The translations under genes and the position numbers were made by a program. Under the pieces are notes generated by a model, which worked only from the letters and a program-made list of their open reading frames with translations, had not been told where the DNA came from and ran no database searches. This document shows, piece after piece, positions 10,486-28,317 of a DNA stretch of 64,000 nt (position 1 is the stretch's first letter; the number at the start of each line of letters is the position of its first letter). Source of the stretch: an uncultured Gemmiger sp. (GTDB lineage: Bacteria; Bacillota; Clostridia; Oscillospirales; Ruminococcaceae). The DNA lies in NCBI RefSeq assembly GCF_934561205.1, contig NZ_CAKTFU010000003.1, positions 124,001-188,000 on the forward strand. Direction: 5' to 3'.

Positions 10486-10690
10486 GCACCGTTTGCCGCG
10501 TTTTGTCAAGTGCCAACATCACCGAAATGTTGCCGTGCACCTTGTATAAAATGCCCAAAACATCGCACAAGAATACCGTTTAAGAATTTGTCAAGTAACG
10601 CAAAACAGGGCAAAATCGTCAATTTGCCGAAAATAAGCTACACGCTGCCGGGCGTTTAATGGCAAGTAAAAAACTTGTCAAAAACCTTGA
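10486..10690 (+). other. Non-coding spacer ahead of the rpoB promoter
   Basis: An AT-rich stretch between the rpoD terminator and the rpoB promoter, with several TTGTCAAG/CTTGTCAA-type repeats (for example near 10504, 10590 and 10674). I see no gene. A second upstream promoter or a protein-binding region is possible but not demonstrated. Confidence 0.5.
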
Positions 10691-10726
10691 AAAAGGCTTG
10701 ACAGCAAGCCTTTTCCCGTGTATACT
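10691..10726 (+). promoter_or_regulatory. rpoBC promoter with a perfect palindrome over the -35 box
   Basis: TTGACA (10698-10703), a 17-bp spacer and TATACT (10721-10726) form a strong sigma-A promoter. The -35 box sits inside a perfect inverted repeat, AAAAGGCTTG (10691-10700), ACAG, CAAGCCTTTT (10705-10714). The palindrome could be an operator. The leader from here to rpoB is about 165 bases with no clear ORF. Confidence 0.8.
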
Positions 10727-10899
10727 GGTACAGTATCAAAAAAATGGAATAGAGCGCCCTAAAGGGATTTCACAAAAACGGCAAAATTCAAAAGTTTGTG
10801 AAAAACGCCGAATATATCCCGTTTTACTGCGGTTTCTTTGGAGCGCTTTCGCCAATTCTCTACACCAAAAAACTTACGGAATAGGAGTGGTCGCGTTTT

Positions 10900-14724
<3,825 letters not shown>

Positions 14725-14771
14725 TTAGAACTGTAACGTAAGTCATACTTGAATTTGAGAGGGTTCGCTGA

Positions 14772-18374
<3,603 letters not shown>

Positions 18375-18386
18375 TTTGTAACCTGC

Positions 18387-18418
18387 AAAGGCTCCCGCCG
18401 CAAGGCGGGAGCCTTTTT
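18387..18418 (+). terminator. Intrinsic terminator of rpoBC
   Basis: Stem AAAGGCTCCCGCC/GGCGGGAGCCTTT with GCAA loop and a T run. Confidence 0.95.
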
Positions 18419-18444
18419 GTATACTGCCGCACAGTCGTCGCCTG

Positions 18445-18473
18445 TTGACGTACACTCACCGCGGGTATATAAT
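18445..18473 (+). promoter_or_regulatory. Sigma-A promoter of pepF
   Basis: TTGACG (18445-18450), 17 bp, TATAAT (18468-18473), about 70 bp upstream of pepF. Confidence 0.85.
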
Positions 18474-18541
18474 AAGGTAGTATAAAAGGAATCCTGCCAA
18501 GACCGCCGTGCGGCCTTGCACGAAATAACAGGAGGTACTCC

Positions 18542-20344
18542 ATGTCCGAAAATGTTTTGAAAGAACGCAGCGAGCTGGACGCCCGCTACAAGTGGGATCT
18601 GTCGGCCATGTTTGCCGATGATGCCGCGTGGGAAACTGCCTTTGCTGCGATGGATGCCGACATTGACGCTGTGGCCGCTTTTGCGGGCAAGCTGCACGAT
18701 GCCGACACGCTGAAAGCCTATCTGGATGCCCAGACCGCTCTGCAGCGCAAGCTGGAATGTCTGTACTGCTACGCCTCCCAGCGCCACGACGAGGATACCC
18801 GCGCCGAGGATGCCCAGAGCATGTATGCCCGTATCAGCAGCAAATACGTCAAGCTGGTCACCGCGCTGTCCTTCTTCCAGCCGGAACTGCTCGGCCTGCC
18901 CGAAGAGCAGCTGAACGCGCTGGTCAACGCCCCCGCTGTGGCTGACTACAAGTTCCTGCTGCAGGATCTGCTGCGCAGCAAACCGCACACTCTGAGTCAA
19001 TCCGAGGAAAAACTGCTGGCCAGCTTCGGTGAGGTCATGCAGGCGCCTTCCGAGGCATACAAGAGCCTGGACGACGCCGATATGGTGTTTGAATCCGCCA
19101 AGAATGCCGCCGGTGAGGAAGTCGAGGTTACCGGCTCCGGCTTTGTTCCTCTGCAGATGACCAACGACCGCGTTCTGCGCGAGAACGCCTTCCGCAGCTT
19201 CTACAAGGGCTACCGTCAGCACATCAACACCTTTGCCGCCACCTATGCGGGTGCGGTCAAGGCTGCCGTGGCCGAGGCAAACGCCCGCCACTATGAATCC
19301 TCCCGCGCTATGTCCATGGCAGGGGAGAATGTTCCCGCCGAGGTCTACGACAATCTGGTCGCCACCGTGCGCAAGCACATGCCTGCCATGCACCGCTATG
19401 TCCGCCTGCGCAAGAAGATGCTGGGTGTGGACGAACTGCATTTCTATGACGTGTATGCTCCGCTGGTCGGCGACCTGAACAAGACCTATTCCTACGAGAC
19501 TGCGCAGGAAATGGTGCTGAAGGCCGTTGCCCCCCTGGGCGAGGATTACGCCGAGACCGTCCGCAAGGCTTACGCCGAGCGCTGGATCGACGTTTACCCC
19601 AACCGTGGCAAGCGCGGCGGTGCCTACTCCGGTGGCTGCTATGACTCCAAGCCCTATATTCTGCTGAATTTCAGCGGCACGCTGGACAGCGTGTCCACCT
19701 TGGCGCACGAGATGGGGCACACGATGCACAGCTGGCGCTCCCGTCAGGCACAGCCTGCTCAGTACGCCGATTATACACTGTTTGTCGCCGAGGTTGCCTC
19801 CACCGTCAACGAGAACCTGCTCATTGAGCAGCTGCTCCAAAACGAGAACGACCCCCAGACCCGCCTGTATCTGCTGAACCAGTATCTTGAAAACTTCAAG
19901 GGTACCGTCTACCGCCAGACGATGTTTGCCGAGTTTGAGCGCGAGGCTCACGCCATGGTCGAGCGCGGCGAGGCCCTGAACGCGGCTGCCCTCAACAGCC
20001 TGTACAAGCGCCTTGTCACCGATTACTTCGGCGAGGATATGGTCATCGACGATGAGATCCAGTACGAATGGGCGCGCATCCCGCACTTCTACCGTCCGTT
20101 CTACGTCTACAAGTACGCGACCGGCTACTCCACCGCTGTGGCTCTGTCTGAGGGCATTCTCAAGGAGGGTGCGCCCGCCGTCAAGCGCTACAAGGAGTTC
20201 CTCTCCATGGGCGGCAGTGCCTACCCGCTGGACGAGCTGCGCCACGCCGGTGTTGACCTTGCCACCTCCGCGCCGGTGGATGCCGCCCTCGAAAAGTTCG
20301 AGCGCATCCTGGACGACGCCGAGGCTACGTTGGCCAAACTGTAA
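18542..20344 (+). CDS. pepF: Oligoendopeptidase F
   Basis: 600 residues, full length. Cytoplasmic zinc metallopeptidase of family M3 that cuts short peptides. The zinc-binding HEMGH is at 389-393, with the distal glutamate in the VAEVASTVNE helix. The YSGGCYD and FYRPFYVYKYATGYS substrate-binding blocks of the M3B family are present. The gene has its own promoter, an AACAGGAGGTACTCC ribosome site and its own terminator. It therefore forms a single-gene unit set between rpoBC and the str operon. Confidence 0.95.
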   Translation: MSENVLKERSELDARYKWDLSAMFADDAAWETAFAAMDADIDAVAAFAGKLHDADTLKAYLDAQTALQRKLECLYCYASQRHDEDTRAEDAQSMYARISSKYVKLVTALSFFQPELLGLPEEQLNALVNAPAVADYKFLLQDLLRSKPHTLSQSEEKLLASFGEVMQAPSEAYKSLDDADMVFESAKNAAGEEVEVTGSGFVPLQMTNDRVLRENAFRSFYKGYRQHINTFAATYAGAVKAAVAEANARHYESSRAMSMAGENVPAEVYDNLVATVRKHMPAMHRYVRLRKKMLGVDELHFYDVYAPLVGDLNKTYSYETAQEMVLKAVAPLGEDYAETVRKAYAERWIDVYPNRGKRGGAYSGGCYDSKPYILLNFSGTLDSVSTLAHEMGHTMHSWRSRQAQPAQYADYTLFVAEVASTVNENLLIEQLLQNENDPQTRLYLLNQYLENFKGTVYRQTMFAEFEREAHAMVERGEALNAAALNSLYKRLVTDYFGEDMVIDDEIQYEWARIPHFYRPFYVYKYATGYSTAVALSEGILKEGAPAVKRYKEFLSMGGSAYPLDELRHAGVDLATSAPVDAALEKFERILDDAEATLAKL

Positions 20345-20354
20345 AACAGGCAGG

Positions 20355-20383
20355 GGAGCACGCACGAAAGCGTGCTCCTTTTT
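20355..20383 (+). terminator. Intrinsic terminator of pepF
   Basis: Stem GGAGCACGC/GCGTGCTCC, loop ACGAAA, then five T. Confidence 0.93.
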
Positions 20384-20484
20384 GCTTTTTTGCGGGCACA
20401 GCACGGCAAAAAGGGCAGGGGAGGACCCTGCGAAAAAATTTCTATGTTTTGTACGAATTTTTCAATATTTTTTTGGCAATACTC

Positions 20485-20513
20485 TTGACAATCGGCGTCA
20501 AATGCTGTAAACT
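20485..20513 (+). promoter_or_regulatory. Sigma-A promoter of the str operon
   Basis: TTGACA (20485-20490), 17 bp, TAAACT (20508-20513). The leader to rpsL is about 90 bases. Confidence 0.82.
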
Positions 20514-20602
20514 AATCATTGCGTGAGTTAGGGGATAGTGCGGCAAAAATGCCGTACCAAACCCGGAAACAAGCGTGAATATGTGAAGAAAGGAGAAAAG
20601 AA

Positions 20603-21028
20603 ATGCCTACTTTTAACCAGCTCGTGCGCAAAGGTCGTGAGGTCCTGGTCCACAAGAGCACTGCTCCTGCCCTTCAGAAGAGCTACAACTCCCAGAAGAA
20701 GCAGTACACCAACCTGAACAGCCCCCAGAAGCGTGGTGTTTGCACTGCCGTCCGTACCATGACCCCCAAGAAGCCTAACTCTGCTCTGCGTAAAGTTGCC
20801 CGTGTCCGCCTCACGAATGGTATCGAGGTCACCTCTTACATTCCCGGTATCGGCCATAACCTGCAGGAGCACAGCGTTGTTCTGATCCGTGGCGGTCGTG
20901 TCAAGGATCTGCCCGGTGTCCGTTACCACATCATCCGCGGTACTCTGGACACCCAGGGTGTTGCGAACCGTAACCAGGCTCGCAGCAAATACGGTGCGAA
21001 GCGCCCCAAGGCCGGTGCCAAGAAGTAA
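20603..21028 (+). CDS. rpsL: 30S ribosomal protein S12
   Basis: 141 residues. Decoding-centre protein of the small subunit. The conserved [11 protein letters not shown] and [11 protein letters not shown] blocks carry the lysines whose mutation gives streptomycin resistance; both are wild-type. First gene of rpsL-rpsG-fusA. The ribosome site AAGAAAGGAGAAAAGAA precedes the ATG. Confidence 0.97.
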   Translation: MPTFNQLVRKGREVLVHKSTAPALQKSYNSQKKQYTNLNSPQKRGVCTAVRTMTPKKPNSALRKVARVRLTNGIEVTSYIPGIGHNLQEHSVVLIRGGRVKDLPGVRYHIIRGTLDTQGVANRNQARSKYGAKRPKAGAKK

Positions 21029-21138
21029 GGAAACATCTTTTCGCCATAAAATAGGCCCATGCCTTTTTTGTGGCACAACGGGAGTTTCTTAACTTTCGAG
21101 TACCGATGATATCATTCTATGTGAAGGAGGGAAGAAAG

Positions 21139-21609
21139 ATGCCCAGAAGAGGTAATGTCGCGAAACGCGAAGTTCTGGCCGATCCTATTTACAATTCCAA
21201 AGTTGTCACCCGTCTGGTCAACTACATCATGCTGGATGGCAAGAAAGGTGTTGCTCAGGAAATCGTTTACGACGCATTTGACATCGTAAAGGAAAAGACC
21301 GGCAACGATCCTCTCGATATGTTCGAGAAGGCTATGGAAAACATCATGCCTAACCTCGAGTGCAAGACCCGCCGTGTCGGCGGCGCTAACTACCAGGTTC
21401 CCCTGGAAGTCAGCCCTGCCCGCCGCGAGACCCTCGGTCTGCGCTGGCTGACTGCTTACAGCCGCGCCCGCGGTGAGAAGACCATGTCTGCTCGCCTGGC
21501 TGCCGAGATCATCGACGCCACCAACGGTGTCGGCGGTTCTGTCAAGAAGCGCGAGGACACCCACAAGATGGCCGAGGCCAACAAGGCTTTTGCCCACTAT
21601 CGTTATTGA
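21139..21609 (+). CDS. rpsG: 30S ribosomal protein S7
   Basis: 156 residues. Primary binder of the 16S rRNA 3' major domain, which nucleates assembly of the head of the small subunit. It opens with [20 protein letters not shown] and contains the family block [11 protein letters not shown] and the end [13 protein letters not shown]. The ATG at 21139 follows GGAGGGAAGAAAG; an in-frame ATG at 21070 lies in the spacer and would add 23 non-family residues. In many bacteria S7 represses this operon by binding the rpsL-rpsG spacer, here 110 bases. No hairpin was worked out. Confidence 0.97.
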   Translation: MPRRGNVAKREVLADPIYNSKVVTRLVNYIMLDGKKGVAQEIVYDAFDIVKEKTGNDPLDMFEKAMENIMPNLECKTRRVGGANYQVPLEVSPARRETLGLRWLTAYSRARGEKTMSARLAAEIIDATNGVGGSVKKREDTHKMAEANKAFAHYRY

Positions 21610-21633
21610 TTCGCTGTCGAGGAGGTATAAGCC

Positions 21634-23760
21634 ATGGCAACACCGAGAGATGTATCTCTGCAAATGACCCGTAATATCGGTATCATGGCCCACATCGACG
21701 CAGGTAAGACCACCACCACCGAGCGTATCCTGTACTACACCGGTATTAACCATAAGATCGGTGAAGTTCATGACGGCGCTGCTACGATGGACTGGATGGA
21801 GCAGGAGCAGGAGCGTGGCATCACGATCACTTCTGCTGCTACCACCTGCTACTGGAGCCATACCGAGACCCAGCACGATCCGGCTCTCTTCAAGAAGAAC
21901 CGTCATCGTATCAATATCATCGACACCCCGGGCCACGTTGACTTCACCGTTGAGGTTCAGCGTTCCCTGCGCGTTCTGGACGGCTCTGTTACCGTTCTGG
22001 CCGCTAAGGGCGGTGTTGAGCCGCAGTCTGAGACCGTTTGGCGCCAGGCTGACGAGTACAAGGTTCCCCGCATGGTTTACGTCAACAAGATGGATACCAT
22101 GGGTGCCGATTTCTACCGCTGCGTTCAGATGCTCCATGATCGTCTGCACGCCAACGGTGTGCCCATCCAGCTGCCCGTCGGTCAGGAGGATACCTTCAAG
22201 GGTATTATCGACCTGATCGATATGCAGGCTGACATCTACTATGATGACATGGGCAATGACGTCCGCGTTGAGCCGATTCCTGCGGATATGCAGGAGAAGG
22301 CTCAGGAGTACCATGACAAGCTGGTCGAGGCTGTTGCCGAGACCGACGAAGAGCTGATGATGAAGTACCTGGAAGGCGAAGAGCTGACCAAGGAAGAAAT
22401 CAAGGCTGCTCTGCGCAAGGCTACCATCTCCAACGAGATCGTTCCTGTTGTCTGTGGCTCCTCTTACAAGAACCGCGGCGTCCAGAAGCTGTTGGATGCT
22501 ATTGTTGACTACATGCCGGCTCCTACCGACGTTGAAGCCATCAAGGGTACCAACCCCGAGACCGGCGAGGAAGAGGATCGTATCTCTTCCGACGACCAGC
22601 CTTTCGCAGCTCTGGCTTTCAAGATCATGACTGACCCCTACGTTGGTAAGCTCTGCTTCTTCCGCGTGTACTCCGGTACGCTGGATGCTGGCACCACCGT
22701 TTACAACTCCGTCAAGGATAACAACGAGCGTATCGGCCGTATCCTTCAGATGCACGCCAACAACCGTAAGGATATCGACACCGTTTACGCTGGCGATATC
22801 GCGGCTGCTGTCGGCCTGAAGAACACCACCACCGGTGACACTCTGTGCGACGAGAAGCATCCCATCATCCTCGAGTCGATGAACTTCCCCGAGCCCGTTA
22901 TCCGCGTTGCCATCGAGCCCAAGACCAAGGCTGGCTCTGAGAAGATGGGCATTGCTCTGGCAAAGCTCGCTGAAGAAGACCCGACCTTCCGTACCTGGAC
23001 CGATGAAGAGACTGGCCAGACCATCATCGCCGGCATGGGCGAGCTTCACCTCGAGATCATCGTGGACCGTCTGCTCCGCGAGTTCAAGGTCGAGGCCAAT
23101 GTCGGTGCTCCCCAGGTTGCTTACCGCGAAACCATTCGCAAGGAAGCCAACCAGGAGACCAAGTACGCCCGCCAGTCTGGTGGTAAGGGCCAGTACGGTC
23201 ACGTCAAGATCAAGGTTGAGCCCAACCCCGGCAAGGGTTACGAGTTCGTCAACGGTGTCGTTGGCGGCGCTATCCCGAAGGAATATATCCCCGCTGTTGA
23301 CAATGGTATCCAGGGCGCTATGAAGTCCGGTGTTCTCGCCGGTTACCCCGTCGTGGATGTCAAGGTCACCCTGTGGGATGGTTCTTACCACGAAGTCGAC
23401 TCCTCCGAAATGGCGTTCTCCATCGCCGGTTCTATGGCTTTCAAGGAGGCCATGAAGAAGTGCGATCCCGTCATTATGGAGCCTATCATGAAGGTCAACG
23501 TTATCGTGCCCGATGAGTACATGGGCAACGTTATCGGCGACCTAAACAGCCGCCGTGGTCAGATCAACAACCAGGAGTCTGAGGGTGGCACTGCTCGTGT
23601 TACCGCTTTGGTTCCTCTGTCTGAGATGTTCGGCTATGCCACCGACCTGCGTTCCAAGACCCAGGGCCGTGGCCAGTACTCCATGGAGCCTGATGAATAT
23701 CAGCAGGTTCCCAAGAGTGTTGCCGACAAGATCATGACCGAGCGCAGCAAGCAGAATTAA
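21634..23760 (+). CDS. fusA: Elongation factor G
   Basis: 708 residues. Ribosomal translocase GTPase. The P-loop AHIDAGKT is at 19-26, and DTPGHVDF (G3) and NKMD (G4) follow. Domain IV has the [11 protein letters not shown] strand and the domain V end [15 protein letters not shown]. The EF-G-specific G' insert is present and lengthened a little around [16 protein letters not shown]. It is the third str gene, 24 bases after rpsG with GAGGAGGTATAAGCC as ribosome site. The next gene, tuf, has its own promoter. Confidence 0.97.
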   Translation: MATPRDVSLQMTRNIGIMAHIDAGKTTTTERILYYTGINHKIGEVHDGAATMDWMEQEQERGITITSAATTCYWSHTETQHDPALFKKNRHRINIIDTPGHVDFTVEVQRSLRVLDGSVTVLAAKGGVEPQSETVWRQADEYKVPRMVYVNKMDTMGADFYRCVQMLHDRLHANGVPIQLPVGQEDTFKGIIDLIDMQADIYYDDMGNDVRVEPIPADMQEKAQEYHDKLVEAVAETDEELMMKYLEGEELTKEEIKAALRKATISNEIVPVVCGSSYKNRGVQKLLDAIVDYMPAPTDVEAIKGTNPETGEEEDRISSDDQPFAALAFKIMTDPYVGKLCFFRVYSGTLDAGTTVYNSVKDNNERIGRILQMHANNRKDIDTVYAGDIAAAVGLKNTTTGDTLCDEKHPIILESMNFPEPVIRVAIEPKTKAGSEKMGIALAKLAEEDPTFRTWTDEETGQTIIAGMGELHLEIIVDRLLREFKVEANVGAPQVAYRETIRKEANQETKYARQSGGKGQYGHVKIKVEPNPGKGYEFVNGVVGGAIPKEYIPAVDNGIQGAMKSGVLAGYPVVDVKVTLWDGSYHEVDSSEMAFSIAGSMAFKEAMKKCDPVIMEPIMKVNVIVPDEYMGNVIGDLNSRRGQINNQESEGGTARVTALVPLSEMFGYATDLRSKTQGRGQYSMEPDEYQQVPKSVADKIMTERSKQN

Positions 23761-23773
23761 TTAAAAGTTTTAC

Positions 23774-23802
23774 TTGATTTTTTGCGCAAAATCTAGTATG
23801 AT
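23774..23802 (+). promoter_or_regulatory. Promoter of tuf
   Basis: TTGATT (23774-23779), 17 bp, TATGAT (23797-23802). It allows tuf expression apart from the upstream str genes. Confidence 0.75.
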
Positions 23803-23853
23803 AGCCTTATCCAAGGCACATATAAATGTTTTAACTAAAGGAGGACACTTCCA

Positions 23854-25059
<1,206 letters not shown>

Positions 25060-25084
25060 TTTCTTGCTCTAAAACAGCAATATT

Positions 25085-25119
25085 CAGGCGCACACCGAAA
25101 GGTGTGCGCCTGTTTTTTT
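25085..25119 (+). terminator. Intrinsic terminator of tuf
   Basis: A 12-bp perfect stem CAGGCGCACACC/GGTGTGCGCCTG closed by a GAAA loop, then a run of T to 25119. Confidence 0.96.
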
Positions 25120-25124
25120 GTTAT

Positions 25125-25296
25125 GGCAACACCGCACAATTCCCGCCTAACGGTTTAAGCACCGCTCCGACGGCTGCGGCACGGCATCTGCGTTGCCAAA
25201 ATGCTCGCCAATACACAAAGTATTGCCTGCGCTTTTGGCTTAGCAGCTGCCGCACCTCGCTCGCCGTATCGGCACTTAGAATTATGCGGTATTGCC
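25125..25296. repeat. MITE-like element, copy A (172 bp)
   Basis: Left end GGCAACACCGCACAATTC and right end GAATTATGCGGTATTGCC are inverted repeats (16 of 18 positions). The element is flanked on both sides by the direct repeat TTAT (25121-25124, 25297-25300), which looks like a 4-bp target duplication. It contains no credible gene. The interior shares the block around ACGGTTT..GCACCGCTCCG.CGGCTG with copy B. It sits between the tuf terminator and the promoter of the next gene. Confidence 0.8.
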
Positions 25297-25318
25297 TTAT
25301 CAAAATCCGCAAAAAAGG

Positions 25319-25347
25319 TTGCGCAACCCTGCATTTTGGGGTACAAT
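25319..25347 (+). promoter_or_regulatory. Probable promoter of the Cof-type phosphatase
   Basis: TTGCGC (25319-25324), 17 bp, TACAAT (25342-25347), starting 23 bp after the MITE-like element ends. Confidence 0.55.
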
Positions 25348-25388
25348 AAACATCGGAAAATATCGAAATCAGTCGGGAGAATTCTAGC

Positions 25389-26207
25389 ATGCAATATAAA
25401 GTTCTGGCGTTGGACTTGGACGGAACCTTGACCAACCACGACAAAATCGTTACCCCCCGCACCAAAGCGGCCCTGCGCAAGGCTGCCGAGCGCGGTGTCT
25501 GTATCGTTCTGGCCAGCGGCCGCCCCACCGTAGGCATTGAACCGTTGGCGCGCGAGCTGAATCTGGACAAGTTCGGCGGCTGCATTTTGAGCTACAACGG
25601 CGGCAAAATTATCGACTGCCAAACCGGGCAGACGCTGGTGCAGCATGCTTTTCCGCCGGACCTCATCGAGCCGGTGTGCACCTTCTGCCGCTACTGGAAT
25701 GTCGTACCCCTGACCTACGACGCCCACGGCATCGTTACCGAAAACCCTGACAACCCTTATGTGCAGGAGGAGGCACGCATCTGCAAAATTTCTGCGCGAA
25801 AGGTCGAAAACCTGCCCGCTGAGGTAACTTACCCCATCAATAAGCTGCTGCTGACGGGCGACCCTGCCGACATGCCCCACGTTGAGGAGCTGATGCAGCA
25901 GGAGTTTGCCGGCAAGTTGTCGATTTATCGTTCTCAGCCGTTCTTTATCGAGACAATGCCTCTTGGTATCGAAAAATCTGCCTCGCTGCAAATTTTGCTG
26001 CGCGCCAAGGGGCTGACCGCCGCAAACCTTATGGCGTGCGGCGACGGCTGGAACGACCTGCCGATGCTGAAATTTGCCGGTTTGGGTGTCGCCATGGGCA
26101 ATGCCCAGCCGGAGGTCAAGGCCGCGGCTGACTATATCACGGCAGACAACGAGCACGACGGCGTGGGTCTGGCTGTGGAAAAATTCATCTTGCATGAGGA
26201 GAACTAA
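25389..26207 (+). CDS. Cof-type HAD-IIB sugar/nucleotide phosphatase
   Basis: 272 residues. HAD phosphatase with a C2B cap. Motif I is LDLDGTLT at the N terminus, motif II is LASGRP, the late lysine is in LGIEKSASLQ, and motif IV is CGDGWNDLPML. The family dephosphorylates sugar phosphates, flavin or pyridoxal phosphate; the substrate cannot be told here. The stop lies 3 bases before the GTG of the next gene, so the two are co-transcribed. Confidence 0.88.
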   Translation: MQYKVLALDLDGTLTNHDKIVTPRTKAALRKAAERGVCIVLASGRPTVGIEPLARELNLDKFGGCILSYNGGKIIDCQTGQTLVQHAFPPDLIEPVCTFCRYWNVVPLTYDAHGIVTENPDNPYVQEEARICKISARKVENLPAEVTYPINKLLLTGDPADMPHVEELMQQEFAGKLSIYRSQPFFIETMPLGIEKSASLQILLRAKGLTAANLMACGDGWNDLPMLKFAGLGVAMGNAQPEVKAAADYITADNEHDGVGLAVEKFILHEEN

Positions 26208-26210
26208 ACG

Positions 26211-27167
26211 GTGAATCTGATTGTTTTTGACCTGGAATGGAATATCGGCTATCAGCCCAAAACATTTCTGTACCACGGCACCGAGCTGACCCTGCGGGGC
26301 GAGATCATCCAGATCGGTGCGGCGCGCATCAACGAGCGCGGTGACGTGCTGGATACCTTCGAGGCAACGCTGAAGCCCCACATCTTCCGCAAGCTGCAGC
26401 ACCACATTGCCAAGGTCACGGGTCTTTCCCAGGGGGATTTGGACGCCGGTCTGCCCATCCGTGAGGGGCTGCAGCGCTTTATGGACTGGGCAGGGGAGGA
26501 CGCCGAGCTGATCGAGTGGGGACTGGACGATGTGCCCGTGCTGAAGCAGAACCTGTTCCTGTGCGGTCTGGACGAAAACTGGCCGCACGGCTGGTACGAC
26601 CTGCAGCGGCTGTTTTTGCAAAGCTACCCGCGCCGGGAAGGGGAGGGGCTTACGCTGGAGAGCGTGGTCGATCGTCTGGGTATCCCCAAGGAGGAGTCCT
26701 TCCACAATGCGCTGGACGATGCGCTGTACACCGTGAAAATCTGCCGTAAGCTGCCCTTGGCCGAGGGGCTGGCAACCTACCCCACCGAGGAGGAAATGCT
26801 CAAGGAGGCCCTTCTCTCCGGCAGTGAGGGCGCAACCGATGTGCAGACCTTCATGTACCGGCTGGAACACGATGACTATCGCAATGTGCCGGAACTGGCA
26901 CAGGCAGCCTGCCCGACCTGCGGCAAGGTACTGGCACCCGACGAGGTCTGGCTCAAGCGCGGCAACACAGGGTACTACACACGCTGCGTCTGCCCGAATT
27001 GCAGCGCCTGGTATCTGCGCTTCAAGCTGAGCCGCCGCGACGGCCTGCACTGGAGCTTTGCCCGCTGCGTGGAACCGGTCAGCGAGGCTGCCGATGCGCG
27101 TTGGTTCAAGCAGCGCGCCGCGCAGTTGGAGCGTATGAAGCGCAAGGCACAGAAAACCGAGAACTAA
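26211..27167 (+). CDS. DEDD-type 3'-5' exonuclease with C-terminal zinc ribbon
   Basis: 318 residues. The N-terminal exonuclease domain (about 1-185) belongs to the DnaQ/ERI-1-like group. It has the DxE in VFDLEWN, the second acidic site in EWGLDDVPVL, and the HxAxxD end in FHNALDDAL. The C-terminal part carries CPTCGK and CVCPNC, spaced as a zinc ribbon. The role in RNA or DNA trimming is not known. The start is GTG at 26211, preceded by GAGGAGAAC inside the end of the upstream gene. Confidence 0.85.
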   Translation: MNLIVFDLEWNIGYQPKTFLYHGTELTLRGEIIQIGAARINERGDVLDTFEATLKPHIFRKLQHHIAKVTGLSQGDLDAGLPIREGLQRFMDWAGEDAELIEWGLDDVPVLKQNLFLCGLDENWPHGWYDLQRLFLQSYPRREGEGLTLESVVDRLGIPKEESFHNALDDALYTVKICRKLPLAEGLATYPTEEEMLKEALLSGSEGATDVQTFMYRLEHDDYRNVPELAQAACPTCGKVLAPDEVWLKRGNTGYYTRCVCPNCSAWYLRFKLSRRDGLHWSFARCVEPVSEAADARWFKQRAAQLERMKRKAQKTEN

Positions 27168-27170
27168 CAG

Positions 27171-27204
27171 AAAAGCAGCCCGCGAAAATTCGCGGGCTGC
27201 TTTT
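27171..27204. terminator. Bidirectional terminator between exonuclease and degV
   Basis: Stem AAAAGCAGCCCGCG/CGCGGGCTGCTTTT around AAAATT. The A and T runs on either side serve the two converging genes. Confidence 0.93.
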
Positions 27205-27211
27205 GCCTGTC

Positions 27212-28051
27212 TTAGTAGGTGATGATAATACCCTGATCCTGTGCGTAGAAGCTGCACAGACCGGAGCAGGGCAGGATGCGTACAGGTGCCTCCGGCCATT
27301 TGGTGTGGATGCCATGTTCCAGCAAACGCGCGGCTGTCTGGTTGCCGCACTCGCTGATCATAACGGGATGCACGCCGTCGTAGCGGTCCTCATCCATTTG
27401 CTCCAGAATACGCGCCAGCACACGGGTTTCGCCGCGGGTCTTGAAGTAAAAGTCGATCTTACCCTCGGACGTGCGGCGTCCCAGCACGCGCATGTTCAGC
27501 TTGCCGGCAATGAAACCCACCACCTTGCTGACGCGGCCGTTCTTGACCAGGTTGTCAAAGCTGGCCAGTGCAAACAGGATGTGGGTGGACTCTGCAAATT
27601 TTTGCAGGGCAAAGCAGATATCCTCAAACTTCTGGCCTTCACCGATCAGCTTGTTGGCAAGCTCGGCACCGTCGCCCAGGGCACCGCTGCAGCTCAGGGT
27701 ATCCAGGATGAAAATCTTCTTGTCGGGATGTTCCTCCAATACCATGTCGCGGGCTGCCATCGCGGCGTTGTAGCTGCCGGACAGATTGCTGCTGATGGTA
27801 AAGGCGAATATCTGATCTGCCTGCAGAAAATACTCGGCCCATTCCTCAGGGCTGGGGCATGCGCTGGTGCTGGCACCGTTGTACTCGTTCATCGCCTGCA
27901 GCATCTGCGGCACGTTCAGCGTAGGCAGGTCAACATACTCGCGCTCGCCCACGCGGATCTTAAAGGGGACAATGGCAAAGGAAACGCCGGGTGCGGGGTT
28001 CTTTAGCTCGCGTATTTCACAGGAACTGTCCGCAACGATCATCCAATCCAT
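27212..28051 (-). CDS. degV: DegV family fatty-acid-binding protein
   Basis: 279 residues. DegV/FakB-type protein that binds a fatty acid, in many Firmicutes presenting it to the FakA kinase. Family features are the opening IVADSSCEI, the acyl-binding TSACPSPEEW block, FTISSNLSGSYNAA, and the late SECGNQTAA region. FakA is not in the window. The ATG at 28051 (MDWMIVAD) follows a GGAGG. A longer open frame continues upstream only because it runs into the MITE-like element. Confidence 0.9.
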   Translation of the reverse strand: MDWMIVADSSCEIRELKNPAPGVSFAIVPFKIRVGEREYVDLPTLNVPQMLQAMNEYNGASTSACPSPEEWAEYFLQADQIFAFTISSNLSGSYNAAMAARDMVLEEHPDKKIFILDTLSCSGALGDGAELANKLIGEGQKFEDICFALQKFAESTHILFALASFDNLVKNGRVSKVVGFIAGKLNMRVLGRRTSEGKIDFYFKTRGETRVLARILEQMDEDRYDGVHPVMISECGNQTAARLLEHGIHTKWPEAPVRILPCSGLCSFYAQDQGIIITY

Positions 28052-28078
28052 ATATCGGAACCTCCGTTTCACTATTAT

Positions 28079-28159
28079 GGCAATACCGCATAATACCCGC
28101 TTAACGGTTTGGCACCGCTCCGGCGGCTGCGGCACGGCATATCGGCACGCGGTATTGCC
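28079..28159. repeat. MITE-like element, copy B (81 bp, internally deleted)
   Basis: Ends GGCAATACCGC and GCGGTATTGCC are perfect inverted repeats, flanked by direct TTAT (28075-28078 and 28160-28163). The interior matches copy A over the ACGGTTT...GGCTGCGGCACGGCAT block and then jumps to the right end. It lies in the divergent promoter region of degV and the SGNH hydrolase. Confidence 0.85.
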
Positions 28160-28251
28160 TTATACATCTTTATCTTATTATAGAGAACATTTGCCGCCGC
28201 GTCAAGTAAATCCAAAGGAAATGCCGCATTTGTAAAAGATTGCGGTTCTTA

Positions 28252-28280
28252 TTGCCATTTGCGGGTAATTGGGGTATAAT
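28252..28280 (+). promoter_or_regulatory. Promoter of the SGNH hydrolase
   Basis: TTGCCA (28252-28257), 17 bp, TATAAT (28275-28280). Confidence 0.75.
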
Positions 28281-28317
28281 AACATACAAACGAGCATCCA
28301 TCTTAGGGAGGGATACC

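Noticed and set aside
20730..20920. Possible streptomycin-resistance changes in S12
   Set aside because: Both key lysines, in [11 protein letters not shown] and GRVKDLPGV, are present.
28052..28135. Longer DegV start at 28135
   Set aside because: The extension is translated from the MITE-like element; the start at 28051 has its own GGAGG.
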